64,000 nt of DNA from Vibrio sp. qd031 (GTDB lineage: Bacteria; Pseudomonadota; Gammaproteobacteria; Enterobacterales; Vibrionaceae): NCBI RefSeq assembly GCF_002100145.1, contig NZ_JXQD01000001.1:124001-188000 (forward strand), given 5' to 3'. The notes below the pieces were generated by a model, which was not told the origin of the DNA, made no database searches, and saw only the letters and a list, made by a program, of their open reading frames with translations. Below are positions 27,498 to 37,627 of the stretch, one piece after another. The position numbers were made by a program, and so were the translations under genes. Every line of letters begins with the position of its first letter. Within the stretch, counting starts at the first letter, position 1.

Positions 27498-28727
27498 ATG
27501 CTGATCAAATTGGCTTGGCGAAATTTATGGAGACAGAAGCGCCGCACAATATTAACGGCGTCGGCGATTGCTTTGGCGCTGTTCTTATCGTTGTTAATGC
27601 GCTCTTTTCAAGAAGGGCAATACACATCAACCATTGAGAATTCAGCGAAGATGAGTACCGGGATGATTCAGATCCAGCATCCCAACTATAAAGATTCGCT
27701 GAGTATCGATGATTTATTACCTTCGACAAGCTCTTTCATCCAAAGCGCTCAATCCATTGACCATATAGAACACTTGCTTCCGAGATTGGAGAGCTTTTCG
27801 TTGGCGGCAGCCGGCGAGCGCTCAAAAGGGGTGATGATGAGCGGTATCCATCCCGACATTGATCCTGAGTATACGGGGCTCAAAGACCGTTTAGTGAATG
27901 GAGAGTTTATTGAATTAAGCGATCGCTCAGTATTAATTGGTGCTGGGGTTGCTCGATACTTCGACTTAGATGTGGGTGATGAAATCGTGTTTTACGGTCA
28001 AGGTTATCGCGGACAGACGGCTGCAGGTCTGTACCCCATTAAGGGCATCGTTGAGTTTGCATTACCCGAAATCAATAACACCATGGTTTATTTACCATTG
28101 CCTTTGGCACAAGAGCTGTTGAGCACAGGCGAACAGGTGAGTGCATGGGTGATTGCGCTAGATTCGTTAAAACGCATAGAGGAGGTCTCTACTCAGCTAA
28201 AAGCCGAGTATGAACCAGAACAAACGGTATGGGATTGGACAGAGCTTGCGCCCGAGATTGAACAAAGCATTGTGTTAGACCGAGTGAGTGGTCAGTTTAT
28301 GATGTATTTGTTGTATGGGATTGTAGGCTTTGGACTGTTTGCCACTTTGGTCATGATGACGCTAGAGCGTCAGCGCGAATTTGCGGTCATGCTCGCAACA
28401 GGGATGCTCAGAAGCAAGTTAGTAACACTGATTTGTGTTGAGTCGGCAATGATAGGCCTACTTGGTTCAGCTATAGGAATCGCACTAGCCAGTCCTATCA
28501 TCGTTTACTTCTTTTTTAATCCAATACGACTTGGTGGAGAGACCGCGCAGATGATGCTGGATATGGGGTACGAACCTATTATGCCAGTGGCGCTGGATGC
28601 AGGCTTATACCTCAATCAAGTGGTGATCGTACTGGGGCTGTTGGCTATTTGTATGGTATATCCCATTACGCGCCTTCTAAAACTGAAAGTAGTACAGGGT
28701 CTTAAAGGAGGCGCACATGCTCATTAA
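27498..28727 (+). CDS. FtsX/MacB-type ABC permease (first)
   Basis: The 409-residue protein has one N-terminal helix (about 20-37), a large periplasmic domain (about 38-265) and three C-terminal helices (about 268-400), the layout of LolC/E and MacB permeases. LAWRNLWRQKRRTILTASAI is the usual cytoplasmic start. AAGGAAACGTT precedes the ATG. It overlaps the next permease by 11 bases, so the two form a heterodimer with the ATPase at 29969. Such transporters use ATP at the inner face to drive events in the periplasm, such as lipoprotein release. Confidence 0.9.
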   Translation: MLIKLAWRNLWRQKRRTILTASAIALALFLSLLMRSFQEGQYTSTIENSAKMSTGMIQIQHPNYKDSLSIDDLLPSTSSFIQSAQSIDHIEHLLPRLESFSLAAAGERSKGVMMSGIHPDIDPEYTGLKDRLVNGEFIELSDRSVLIGAGVARYFDLDVGDEIVFYGQGYRGQTAAGLYPIKGIVEFALPEINNTMVYLPLPLAQELLSTGEQVSAWVIALDSLKRIEEVSTQLKAEYEPEQTVWDWTELAPEIEQSIVLDRVSGQFMMYLLYGIVGFGLFATLVMMTLERQREFAVMLATGMLRSKLVTLICVESAMIGLLGSAIGIALASPIIVYFFFNPIRLGGETAQMMLDMGYEPIMPVALDAGLYLNQVVIVLGLLAICMVYPITRLLKLKVVQGLKGGAHAH

Positions 28728-29949
28728 GTTAGCTTGGCGAAACCTATGGCGTAATAAGCTTCGTACCGGTATTGTGCTTGGCGCGATGATATTTGGTCTT
28801 GTGGGTGTGACTGGCACTATGGGTTTCATGACCGGATTTTCACAAAATATGATTGAGAACGCCATTTTATGGCAAACCAGTCATGCCCAAATTCATAACG
28901 TTAGTTACCCCGACGATCCCGATGTCACTCATACGCTGCCACATCAAGATGATCTAGAAACCATGCTCAATGAGAACAATGGCGTTCTTCATTGGTCTTC
29001 ACGACACATAGTGAACGGTATGATTTCGTCGGCGCGAAGTGCTCGTGGAATTAAAATTAACGGCATCGTTCCTGAAAAAGAGCAGCGTATTACGCCCATA
29101 CATCAAAGTGTTATTGATGGCGAATGGCTAGACAATCAAGGTCGAAACCCTATTTTGGTCTCAACCAAAACGGCCGAGCGTTTAAGCTTGCGGGTTGGCT
29201 CAAAGATTGTGCTTACTTTTACCGATGTTCATGGAGAAGTCACAGGCGCTGCGTTTCGGGTGAGGGGGCTGTATAAAACACCCAACACGACTTTCGACGA
29301 CGCCAACGTTTATGTAAGAAAGGCCGACCTTCAATCATTGAGTGGCGCGGAAAGTGACCATGAAATTGCTATGATCACCTTAGATGCTCAATCGTCGTCA
29401 ATGATTGTCGATGAGCTTGTGAAAACTCTCAATGCTAAAAGCTTCTCTAAAGAGGTGTTAATACGGGACTGGACCGAAATACAGCCGATGCTTAAAACCA
29501 TGATTGAGAGCATGGCGGTGTTTAATGTGGTCTTTCTTTTAATCTTCGTCGCGGCAATGGCGTTTGGCATCGTGAATGTTTTATTGATGTCGGTGTTTGA
29601 GCGTACCCAAGAGTTTGGCGTTCTCATGGCAGTAGGCATGGATAAAAGTAAGATCCGCCGATTGATCGTGTTGGAATCTGGGCTCATGGGCGGCGTTGGC
29701 GCGTTAATTGGAATGGTGCTAAGCGTTGGCAGTAATGCTCTTCTTCTGAAACATGGGCTCGATTTGAGCAGTTTTTCGGATGGGCTGAGTGCTTTTGGTA
29801 TGGACCCTGTTGTATTCCCAAAAATTGGTATGAACGACTACGTCACTACGTTCACGACGGTAATACTAGTCAGTTTGCTTGCAGGATTGTATCCGGCGAG
29901 ACAAATTCTTAAACAGAAGCCGGCGGATGCCATGGCTGAGAAACATTAA
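28717..29949 (+). CDS. FtsX/MacB-type ABC permease (second)
   Basis: The 410-residue protein has the same plan as the first permease: MLIKLAWRNLWRNKLRTGIV at the start, a periplasmic domain, and three helices with MSVFERTQEFGVLMAVGMDK in the loop. The N-termini of the two permeases are nearly alike, which suggests duplication. GGAGG lies within the upstream gene just before the start. It ends 19 bases before the ATPase gene. Confidence 0.9.
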   Translation: MLIKLAWRNLWRNKLRTGIVLGAMIFGLVGVTGTMGFMTGFSQNMIENAILWQTSHAQIHNVSYPDDPDVTHTLPHQDDLETMLNENNGVLHWSSRHIVNGMISSARSARGIKINGIVPEKEQRITPIHQSVIDGEWLDNQGRNPILVSTKTAERLSLRVGSKIVLTFTDVHGEVTGAAFRVRGLYKTPNTTFDDANVYVRKADLQSLSGAESDHEIAMITLDAQSSSMIVDELVKTLNAKSFSKEVLIRDWTEIQPMLKTMIESMAVFNVVFLLIFVAAMAFGIVNVLLMSVFERTQEFGVLMAVGMDKSKIRRLIVLESGLMGGVGALIGMVLSVGSNALLLKHGLDLSSFSDGLSAFGMDPVVFPKIGMNDYVTTFTTVILVSLLAGLYPARQILKQKPADAMAEKH

Positions 29950-29968
29950 TCATTCGCTGGAGAGAAGT

Positions 29969-30670
29969 ATGAGTATTCAAATAAAAGCATTATGCAAAAC
30001 CTATAATCCCGACAGTGAATTTCCCGTCCACGCGGTGGATAATCTGGACCTTACCATCGAGCAGGGCGAGTTTGTGGCAGTGATGGGGCCGTCTGGTTCT
30101 GGCAAGACAACACTACTCAACATGCTGGGTGGGATAGATACACCGACAAACGGCACCGTGCACATTGATGGTCAATCAATGACCGAGCTTAGTGACAAAG
30201 AAATCATCGCCTTTCGCCGTGACAATATTGGGTTTATTTTCCAAGATTACAGTCTGCTACCGGTGCTTACGGCATTAGAAAACGTCGAGTTTGTCATGCA
30301 GCTGCAAGGGCACTCTAGCGAAGAGTGCCGCCAACGCGCTACAAAACTATTGCAGCGAGTCGGGTTGGGAGAACAACTACACAAGAGGCCGAATCATTTG
30401 TCTGGTGGACAGCAGCAGCGCGTCGCGGTAGCGCGGGCTCTGGCACCCAGTCCTAAGTTTGTGATGGCGGATGAACCGACCGCTAATCTGGATGCTCAAA
30501 GTACGGCAGAGCTATTAGACATTATGCTGCAACTAAATGAGCAAGAGGGCACCACGTTTATTTTCTCCACCCATGATCCAAGAGTGATCACTCGTGCGAG
30601 ACGCGTGATTGTGTTTGAAGATGGGCAACTAAAATCGGATAAGCAACAACAGCCAGAACTGGCCGAGTAG
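29969..30670 (+). CDS. ABC transporter ATPase (LolD/MacB type)
   Basis: The 233-residue ATPase has a Walker A (GPSGSGKTT), Q-loop (FIFQDYSLLP), signature LSGGQQQRVAVARAL, Walker B (FVMADEPTANLD) and H-switch (FSTHDP). All are intact. The ATG at 29969 follows GGAGAGAAGT and gives the normal length; an upstream frame lies inside the permease gene. It powers the two permeases. Confidence 0.95.
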   Translation: MSIQIKALCKTYNPDSEFPVHAVDNLDLTIEQGEFVAVMGPSGSGKTTLLNMLGGIDTPTNGTVHIDGQSMTELSDKEIIAFRRDNIGFIFQDYSLLPVLTALENVEFVMQLQGHSSEECRQRATKLLQRVGLGEQLHKRPNHLSGGQQQRVAVARALAPSPKFVMADEPTANLDAQSTAELLDIMLQLNEQEGTTFIFSTHDPRVITRARRVIVFEDGQLKSDKQQQPELAE

Positions 30671-30677
30671 CGCGGGC

Positions 30678-31886
30678 ATGGACAAGGATTTACTCATTCA
30701 CTCTCGAAAGACTAAGGCGTGGTCTAGCACTGCTATGTTAATCGGCATTGGCGTTTTTAATGCCTGTTGGAATAACGCGTTAGCGAACATTCCGGGACTT
30801 GCCCCAAAATCGCCATGGGATCTAGATGGTTACATCAGTTATGTCGGCGTTGCGCAGCGTTATGACACCATTGGCACGGTTGACGATCATCAGTTGCAAA
30901 ACCGACTCAATTTTGAATACCGATTCGATTCCCCTTGGCGGTTTAATGCCTCTATGCGTAACCGAGTCCTGGTTGGAGATAGCCTCGACTCTGAGGTGTA
31001 TCGCAGCGCGGTGACTGAAGATATGGGGTATTTCAATCTTAGTTACGACTGGCACAATAGTGATAACGCTATTGTCACGTCGCAGTTTGATCGTTTGTAT
31101 GTGACCTACCAAGACAACAATATCAAAGGACGAATAGGTCGGTACCGGGTTAATTGGGGAATGAATACCCTATGGAATCCCAATGATCTGTTTAACCCGT
31201 ATTCAATTTACAACGTCGATTACCCAGAGAAACCGGGTGTTGATGCGGCTGAGTTTACCTACAAACTTGGTTTTGCGAGTGAAGTGAACGCCGTCTATGC
31301 ACCAAATCAGAACCGCGACCTTGATAGTTATGCTGCGCGCTATTTGTTTAATAGAGACGGTTGGGATGCGCAAATTATTGCCGGTAAATCCTATCTTGAC
31401 CTTACCTTAGGAGCAGGCGTTGCTGGCGATATTAAAGGGATAGGTCTAAAAGCCGAACTGTCTTATTTTTCACCTTACGATGAACAGGCCGCTGTTAGTC
31501 TAGGGATAGAGTTAGACTCGGCATTAGTCGCGAGTGCGGAAGCCACCTACAGCTTTGGTGGCTTACGAAATTGGATGGGTAATGCCGCCATTCTTTATCT
31601 CTCTGATGCTTACCCTCTCGATACCACCTCGACATCCCAGCTGCCGTTAACGGCACGAACGCTCAGTTTTACCCAATGGACTGGATATGCCGATATTGGG
31701 TTTGATCTTACAGCGTTAAGCCGAGTGACAGCGCAAGGGAGTTACTATGACGACGGTAGTTACTTTTTAGGGGCCAGTCTGTCTTATTCTTTAGCCGACA
31801 ACTGGACTCTATCTGGCTTTGTTCAATATTTTGATGGTGTCATCAACAACACCAGTGTCTACGGACAACTCGGTTGGTACTTTTAA
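30678..31886 (+). CDS. Outer-membrane beta-barrel protein, DUF1302-like
   Basis: The 402-residue protein has a long signal peptide ending near NNALA-NIPGL. It then shows alternating aromatic beta strands and ends in LGWYF, as expected for an outer-membrane barrel. RVNWGMNTLWNPNDLFNPYS and YDDGSYFLGASLSYSLADNW resemble DUF1302-type proteins. It begins 8 bases after the ATPase stop, the last gene of the operon. Its presence suggests the system exports something to the outer membrane. The start may instead be the Met at residue 20. Confidence 0.75.
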   Translation: MDKDLLIHSRKTKAWSSTAMLIGIGVFNACWNNALANIPGLAPKSPWDLDGYISYVGVAQRYDTIGTVDDHQLQNRLNFEYRFDSPWRFNASMRNRVLVGDSLDSEVYRSAVTEDMGYFNLSYDWHNSDNAIVTSQFDRLYVTYQDNNIKGRIGRYRVNWGMNTLWNPNDLFNPYSIYNVDYPEKPGVDAAEFTYKLGFASEVNAVYAPNQNRDLDSYAARYLFNRDGWDAQIIAGKSYLDLTLGAGVAGDIKGIGLKAELSYFSPYDEQAAVSLGIELDSALVASAEATYSFGGLRNWMGNAAILYLSDAYPLDTTSTSQLPLTARTLSFTQWTGYADIGFDLTALSRVTAQGSYYDDGSYFLGASLSYSLADNWTLSGFVQYFDGVINNTSVYGQLGWYF

Positions 31887-32006
31887 TACACTGTTGAATA
31901 TTTATTCGGAATTAGCCTAAATGTGCGCTATCGCTCTTAAACGGTATGTAATGTTGTTTGGTTGTGTGCAATAAGTTACATTGGTTGCCGAAATGGAGAT
32001 CATTGT

Positions 32007-33026
32007 ATGTTTAAACGCTTAACCTGTATTGTGATGCTTGTTGCTAGCCAACCACTGCATGCTGAAGATATTAAGTTCTTCAATTGGGATGGTTTTATTG
32101 CCCCTGAAGTTATCGAACAGTTTGAACAGCAGTCCGGTCATACGGTATCTCTAAGTTATTTTGACAACGAAATGCAGCGCGATCAGATCATTATTTCTGG
32201 TAGGGGCAGTGCGTTTGACTTAGCCCTAGTTGATCATATGTCGGCGCAGCAAATGTTTGCGCAGGACTATTTGACTAAAGCTCCTACACTTGCCCCTGCA
32301 AGAGCGCAACTTTTTAAACAGCCGTTTAACGACGATTGCGGATCAGCGGGCTATCCGTATGCGTGGGGCACACTTGGGATTCTACATCGCGAAAGCGTCA
32401 CCGAAACCCCCGTAACATCATGGAAGCAACTGTTTGATATTCCGGTGGAACATCGTAATAGAACGGTATTTTACATGGATGAAGTCGATACCGTTGCTGC
32501 TGCTCTTTATGCGCTCAATTTAGATCCATTTACGGAAGACAAGGCAGAGTTAAAGTCGGCTTACGATTTGATGATCGGTGCCAAAGCTGATCGGCTAGGT
32601 GTTGGTTATTTAGCCAGTGAAGGTATTTATAGTTCGTTTCCGAAAGCATCATTAGCTCTTGGCTATGCGGGTGATGAGTATTATTTAAACGAGCATTCAC
32701 CGTACGACGATTGGACCTACACTATCCCAAATGAGGGGACACTTTTATGGGTAGAGTGCTTAGTGCTTCCCAAAGGGAAAAACCTAAAATCAGCGACTGT
32801 TGAGTTTATACAATATATCAGTCAGCCTGAACACGCGTCGAAAAACGCCGAACAAAGTGGCTTTGCAACTCCGGTTATAGGGGCTAAAGAGTTGTCGAGC
32901 AAAGAGCACCGTCAAGATACCACTCTCTATCCATCTGCCGATATACTGCACAAGAGCACAGCATATAAAACACTCACCTTTGACGCACTGCAAGTTCGCT
33001 CAAAAATAATAGAGCAGTTTCACTGA
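32007..33026 (+). CDS. nspS: Periplasmic polyamine-binding sensor, NspS-like
   Basis: The 339-residue protein has signal peptide MFKRLTCIVMLVASQPLHA and a PotD/PotF-type substrate-binding fold (IKFFNWDGFIAPEVIEQFEQ, FDLALVDHMS, AGYPYAWGTLGILHR). No transport permeases lie nearby. Instead, 63 bases on is a membrane GGDEF-EAL gene, which is the V. cholerae nspS-mbaA arrangement, where NspS binds norspermidine and spermidine and relays this to MbaA. GGAGA precedes the ATG at 32007. The ligand here is inferred. Confidence 0.8.
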   Translation: MFKRLTCIVMLVASQPLHAEDIKFFNWDGFIAPEVIEQFEQQSGHTVSLSYFDNEMQRDQIIISGRGSAFDLALVDHMSAQQMFAQDYLTKAPTLAPARAQLFKQPFNDDCGSAGYPYAWGTLGILHRESVTETPVTSWKQLFDIPVEHRNRTVFYMDEVDTVAAALYALNLDPFTEDKAELKSAYDLMIGAKADRLGVGYLASEGIYSSFPKASLALGYAGDEYYLNEHSPYDDWTYTIPNEGTLLWVECLVLPKGKNLKSATVEFIQYISQPEHASKNAEQSGFATPVIGAKELSSKEHRQDTTLYPSADILHKSTAYKTLTFDALQVRSKIIEQFH

Positions 33027-33089
33027 CATGAATTTGTTTGCATATTTAGAATTAGCCCCATCGTCAATCAAAGGAAGTATTGACTGCAC

Positions 33090-35459
33090 ATGACTTTAAT
33101 TCAGCGTCTGCGTTTAATATTGCTGCCAATCATATTGCTCATATGCAGTATTACTGGCGCCCTGGTTTACAAGACGGTTTTTGATAGACACGTTGATAGC
33201 GAGTATCAACGAGTGTCGACATTGCTCGATTTCTTCTACAAAGAGTATCAGCTTGAATTAGCGTCTGCGCAGTCTGCTTTAGATTTGGTTTTGAGCAGTA
33301 AAGAGTTGATAAACTTCTTGAATCAAGCTGAAAACTCCTACACCTCGCATACACTGCACGTAATGCTTAATAATCAATTGCGATTGGTTCAGCAGAGGCT
33401 ACCTGGCGTGCGCTCGATTCAAATTGCTGATTACATGAACGACATTGTTATATCGGCGGGTGATGACGATCCATTTAAGGAGCCGAGCTGGCCTAATTTT
33501 CCTCAAAAAATACTTGATCGCAACATTAGCGGTGGTGGAAGTTATACTCTGCCCATCGAGCAACATATACTTTATTCAGAGCAGGGTGGGGGGTTGTCGT
33601 TAGGCGTTATTAGACGATTTTCATCTGAATTGATCCTGCAAGACAAAATATCAAAAAATAGCAGCACTTATAAAGCGATTTACGACGCTAATGCGCTGTC
33701 ATATCTGCATTTGGTTGAAGCGCTAAAGCAAGATTTTGCACATGGATTTGCGCTTACCATTAAACCCAACTTTCAAGGCAGTGACACTGTTGCCCATACT
33801 TTTGGCGCGTTTGAGGAGGGCGATGATCTATTTGTTCGAAAAGTTAACCAGTTGTATACGATTGAACTAACCATTGATGAAAATAACATGATTGCTGCTT
33901 TGACGACCCTTCGATGGCAACTATTGGTTGTTATTGTGAGTCTCACGTTAAGCTGTTACATCGCTATTTGGTTTGGCATTCGTCATCAGGTCATTACGCC
34001 CATAAGACAGTTGGTTAATTCACTTCAAGCGACACACAATGTACCCCAAATCGAGAAATTGTCGGGCAATAGTGAGGTCGCTAGGCTTAATAATGCGTAT
34101 GCCGATCTGGTCGATCGAGTGCAATACATTTCAAACTCAGACCGCCTTACCGAACTAGGAAATCGTCACAGTTTCGATCTCTGCCTAGAAGAAGAGATTG
34201 CGCGCGCAAACACAGACCAAACCCTTGTTGCGGTGCTGCATATTGACCTAGACAACTTTAAAAAAGTGAATGATCATTTTGGCCATCAATTAGGCGATCA
34301 GCTATTAACCGATTTTTCAAAACGGTTGCTTACGTTTCTTGATAGTAAAGACGCGATAATTACGCGCAGTCAGCGTCGAAAAGTCGATTACATTGCGAGA
34401 TTGGCCGGGGATGAGTTTGGAGTGATATTAAATAATATACCGGACAGTGATACTGCTGAAACTATTGCGCTGGAGATTAATCAGTACTTTAGCTCTGGTT
34501 TTAACCTTCAAGAAAAACTGCTCGATGTACAAGTGAGTATCGGCGTCGCGATTTATCCAGAGGTGGCAAAAAATCAGGCAGAATTGGTGGCTTATAGTGA
34601 TGAAGCCAAGCACCAAGCCAAGCATCGAGGCAAAAACCAAGTGCAGGTATTTACCAAAGAGATCGCCGATAATCTAGAATTGAGAAAGTTTATCGAATCG
34701 GTATTGGTCAAGAGCTACCATGACGATATGTTTGAGCTGGTTTTTCAACCGTTGTTTAACAGCAAAACCATGGAAGTTGCATGCTATGAAGTACTATTGC
34801 GTTGCCCAATGCTTTCAGTTCACGGCATCGGGCCCGACAAATTTATTCCTATTGCGGAGGCCACAGGGTTAATCAGATTGATTGACTTGTGGGTGATTGA
34901 AAATGCGTTTAAAGCACATAAGCGACTAGTAAAGTGGGGATACAAAGGTAAAGCGGCGATTAATATTTCAGCGTTAGAGCTTAACAATCCTAACTTCCCA
35001 GATGAACTAGAAAGATTGCTTACTCAGTATCAAATCAACCCTCATACAATAGAGCTAGAAATTACTGAAACCAGTTTGATCGATAGCGGTGAAAAAACGA
35101 AAAAAATACTTTGGTCGATTAAAAGGACGGGGGTCAATCTCGCCTTGGATGATTTCGGTACCGGCTTTACCGGTCTGTCACAGTTAGCTAAGTACCCGAT
35201 CGATACGTTAAAAATTGATCGTTCTTTTGTCTCAAATCTCACCGCAGATAACGATAACCAGCAGACAATGTTTAATGTGATTGTACAGCTAGCGACCATT
35301 TATGGATTAGATACTGTGGCAGAAGGTGTTGAAACAGAGAAAGAATTTGAAGCAACAAGAGCGAAATGCACTTACCTACAAGGCTACTATTTGTCAAAAC
35401 CCGTAGCGTTTGAGCAACTCGTTGAAATAATCGAGTATGCTGTTGCGCAAGCAACTTAA
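33090..35459 (+). CDS. mbaA: Membrane GGDEF-EAL protein, MbaA-like
   Basis: The 789-residue protein, close to V. cholerae MbaA in length, has two membrane helices (about 8-28 and 268-295), a periplasmic sensor between them, HAMP, GGDEF (about 345-530) and EAL (about 540-785). The GGDEF signature is AGDEF, and the EAL motif is EVL with its Glu kept. Other phosphodiesterase motifs, INISALELNN, ELEITETSL, LDDFGTGFTGL and AEGVET, are intact, so it should mainly degrade c-di-GMP. Partnered with the NspS-like protein, it likely links external polyamines to biofilm control. Confidence 0.88.
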   Translation: MTLIQRLRLILLPIILLICSITGALVYKTVFDRHVDSEYQRVSTLLDFFYKEYQLELASAQSALDLVLSSKELINFLNQAENSYTSHTLHVMLNNQLRLVQQRLPGVRSIQIADYMNDIVISAGDDDPFKEPSWPNFPQKILDRNISGGGSYTLPIEQHILYSEQGGGLSLGVIRRFSSELILQDKISKNSSTYKAIYDANALSYLHLVEALKQDFAHGFALTIKPNFQGSDTVAHTFGAFEEGDDLFVRKVNQLYTIELTIDENNMIAALTTLRWQLLVVIVSLTLSCYIAIWFGIRHQVITPIRQLVNSLQATHNVPQIEKLSGNSEVARLNNAYADLVDRVQYISNSDRLTELGNRHSFDLCLEEEIARANTDQTLVAVLHIDLDNFKKVNDHFGHQLGDQLLTDFSKRLLTFLDSKDAIITRSQRRKVDYIARLAGDEFGVILNNIPDSDTAETIALEINQYFSSGFNLQEKLLDVQVSIGVAIYPEVAKNQAELVAYSDEAKHQAKHRGKNQVQVFTKEIADNLELRKFIESVLVKSYHDDMFELVFQPLFNSKTMEVACYEVLLRCPMLSVHGIGPDKFIPIAEATGLIRLIDLWVIENAFKAHKRLVKWGYKGKAAINISALELNNPNFPDELERLLTQYQINPHTIELEITETSLIDSGEKTKKILWSIKRTGVNLALDDFGTGFTGLSQLAKYPIDTLKIDRSFVSNLTADNDNQQTMFNVIVQLATIYGLDTVAEGVETEKEFEATRAKCTYLQGYYLSKPVAFEQLVEIIEYAVAQAT

Positions 35460-35548
35460 GAGTTTGCTAATAATGCATCTCCTAATATTGTTAACCAACT
35501 AACTATACCGTACAATGTGCGCAAGCGTTGTGTAATGGAAAATAATTA

Positions 35549-37627
35549 GTGAATAGGGATATTCTTAAGCTTTGTATCACTCTAATGATCTCTGGACAGT
35601 GTGTCGCAGACGACTTGGATGCTTTGCTGGATTTGGACTTTGAAGAGTTGTCAGGGTTTGCCCTTGAAATGGAAACGGCGGCAAAAAATGTCCAGTCTCT
35701 GAATGACATTCCTGCTTCAGTTTACGTGATCAGTAACGAACGAATCGTTCGAAGCGGTTACACCTCTATTTCTGAGTTGCTCTCGTTAGTTCCAGGTTTC
35801 TTAACCACAAAATACAGTGAAAATGGCTCTGATATTTCAAGCAAAGGTTTTCACGACAGTTTCTACAACAAGCTATTAATTATGGTCGATGGCCGGAGTG
35901 TATACAGTCCCGTATATGGGGGCACATACATGGCCGATCTTGATTATTTAATCGCTGATATTGAGCAGATCGAAGTGGTCCGTGGTCCCGCGGGTACTAT
36001 GTGGGGGGCTAACTCTGCTAACGGTGTGGTTAATATCATCACTAAATCTGCGCAAAATACGCAAGGAACGCACGTCTCAGCATACGTAGGAGATTACGCC
36101 AATCGCAGTGCAGAAGTACGTCATGGATTTTCGTTTGGCGAATACTCGTTTGCAAAGGTGTTTTACAAGTACAAACACTCACCGAGTACCTTAGAAGACG
36201 ATGCGCTGATCAGAGAAAGTCATCAATACGGTGCTGCGTACGAACTGTATGCTGATAAACATACTCTGCTGGTGCAGTTAGGTGGAGAGTCGTCCACAGA
36301 GGGCTCTGAAGAGTACTGGTATACTTTGGTTGATGATTTCTACTATAACGAAAGCGCAAGACCATCCACGCTAGATAGCCACTCCTGGAATGTAAACGTA
36401 CGTCACCAATTTGCGGCTTCTTCGCAAACAAGCTTCAACACCTCATTCTTTGCAAACTACGACTCTGATAATGATCCGTTCGCAGAAGGCGATTATTTAC
36501 ATGCAGAGCTCGATAGCTACATGAATACCGAGCTTTCACAAACCACATCTTTGATTTTTGGTGGTGGTATTCGAGCGGTCACTATCAACTTCGATAATCA
36601 CATATCAGACTACAACTATGAGCATTTTTTACTTGGACAACGAGCAGCTGTAAATGACACGAAACATACAGACTACGCCTACAACCTTTATGGGCAAGTC
36701 GAAGTGTGGCTCAGTGATAAGTTTAAGTTAGTAGCAGGCGCTAAGGCAGAGCATTTTTCGCAAAATGATAGCACTGAACTGTCCCCTCAATTAAGAGGGC
36801 TGTATAACATGAACAGTCATCACTCTATTTGGGGAGGTGTCGCTCGGGCTGTTATGCTTCCTAGCTACCTTGACACTGAAATGGATGAAGTGAACGGTTA
36901 TTATGGATCACCAGATCTATATCTATCTGATCCAGAGTTAGAAAACGAATCTGTGTTGACTACTGAATTTGGTTATCGCTATAACCCAAGCGCGACAATT
37001 GGCGTAGACACAGTGTTGTTTGTCTCCCAATATAAAAACTTGCGCGGTGTGAGTTATATGGACTCGGGGTACAGCGATCCAGGCAGAGTTGAACAATCTG
37101 ATATTTATGAACCATTTATCTCCGGATCTTACACCTCATATTTAAACTCAGATTATGATGCCAAAACATTAGGTGCAGAGCTGGCTATCAACTATCAACC
37201 CATTTCAAATTGGTCTCTGTTCGCAACTTACGCTTATTTAACGATCGATTCGGACTGGTCAGGAGTGGCTCGTACAGGTGAAGATGCAGACTACATTGGC
37301 ACATATGGGGAAAGTTACTACGACATTGACTCACAACATACAGCAACAATTCAAAGCTTATGGTCGGTTACTGAACAATTCGAAGTGGACTTAATTGGTC
37401 GCTATTTTAACCAAAAATTCCATGAAAGTGCATCCGATTATGAAGTCAATCCTTTCGCTGTTTTAGACGCACGCCTTGCTTGGCAAAAACAACAAAACTG
37501 GCCAAGTGTAGAACTGATTGCACAAAACCTTCTTGGGGCTGGTTACAGCTACCTTAATACTGAAGTGGCTTATTATACTTACATTAATGAACTAAAATGG
37601 TACGCACGCTTAACCTATGATTTTTAA
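35549..37627 (+). CDS. TonB-dependent outer-membrane receptor linked to a YfiR/DGC pair
   Basis: The 692-residue receptor starts at GTG (GGAA 8 bases before) with signal peptide ending near VADDL. After a short segment DLDFEELSGFALEM come the plug (about 55-170, with LLIMVDGRSVYSP and IEVVRGPAGTMWGANSANGV) and a 22-strand barrel ending in LTYDF. The plug resembles the receptors often found beside YfiR proteins. Substrate is unknown. Its stop overlaps the YfiR start, indicating an operon. A role as the outer-membrane sensor in place of YfiB is inferred. Confidence 0.85.
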   Translation: MNRDILKLCITLMISGQCVADDLDALLDLDFEELSGFALEMETAAKNVQSLNDIPASVYVISNERIVRSGYTSISELLSLVPGFLTTKYSENGSDISSKGFHDSFYNKLLIMVDGRSVYSPVYGGTYMADLDYLIADIEQIEVVRGPAGTMWGANSANGVVNIITKSAQNTQGTHVSAYVGDYANRSAEVRHGFSFGEYSFAKVFYKYKHSPSTLEDDALIRESHQYGAAYELYADKHTLLVQLGGESSTEGSEEYWYTLVDDFYYNESARPSTLDSHSWNVNVRHQFAASSQTSFNTSFFANYDSDNDPFAEGDYLHAELDSYMNTELSQTTSLIFGGGIRAVTINFDNHISDYNYEHFLLGQRAAVNDTKHTDYAYNLYGQVEVWLSDKFKLVAGAKAEHFSQNDSTELSPQLRGLYNMNSHHSIWGGVARAVMLPSYLDTEMDEVNGYYGSPDLYLSDPELENESVLTTEFGYRYNPSATIGVDTVLFVSQYKNLRGVSYMDSGYSDPGRVEQSDIYEPFISGSYTSYLNSDYDAKTLGAELAINYQPISNWSLFATYAYLTIDSDWSGVARTGEDADYIGTYGESYYDIDSQHTATIQSLWSVTEQFEVDLIGRYFNQKFHESASDYEVNPFAVLDARLAWQKQQNWPSVELIAQNLLGAGYSYLNTEVAYYTYINELKWYARLTYDF

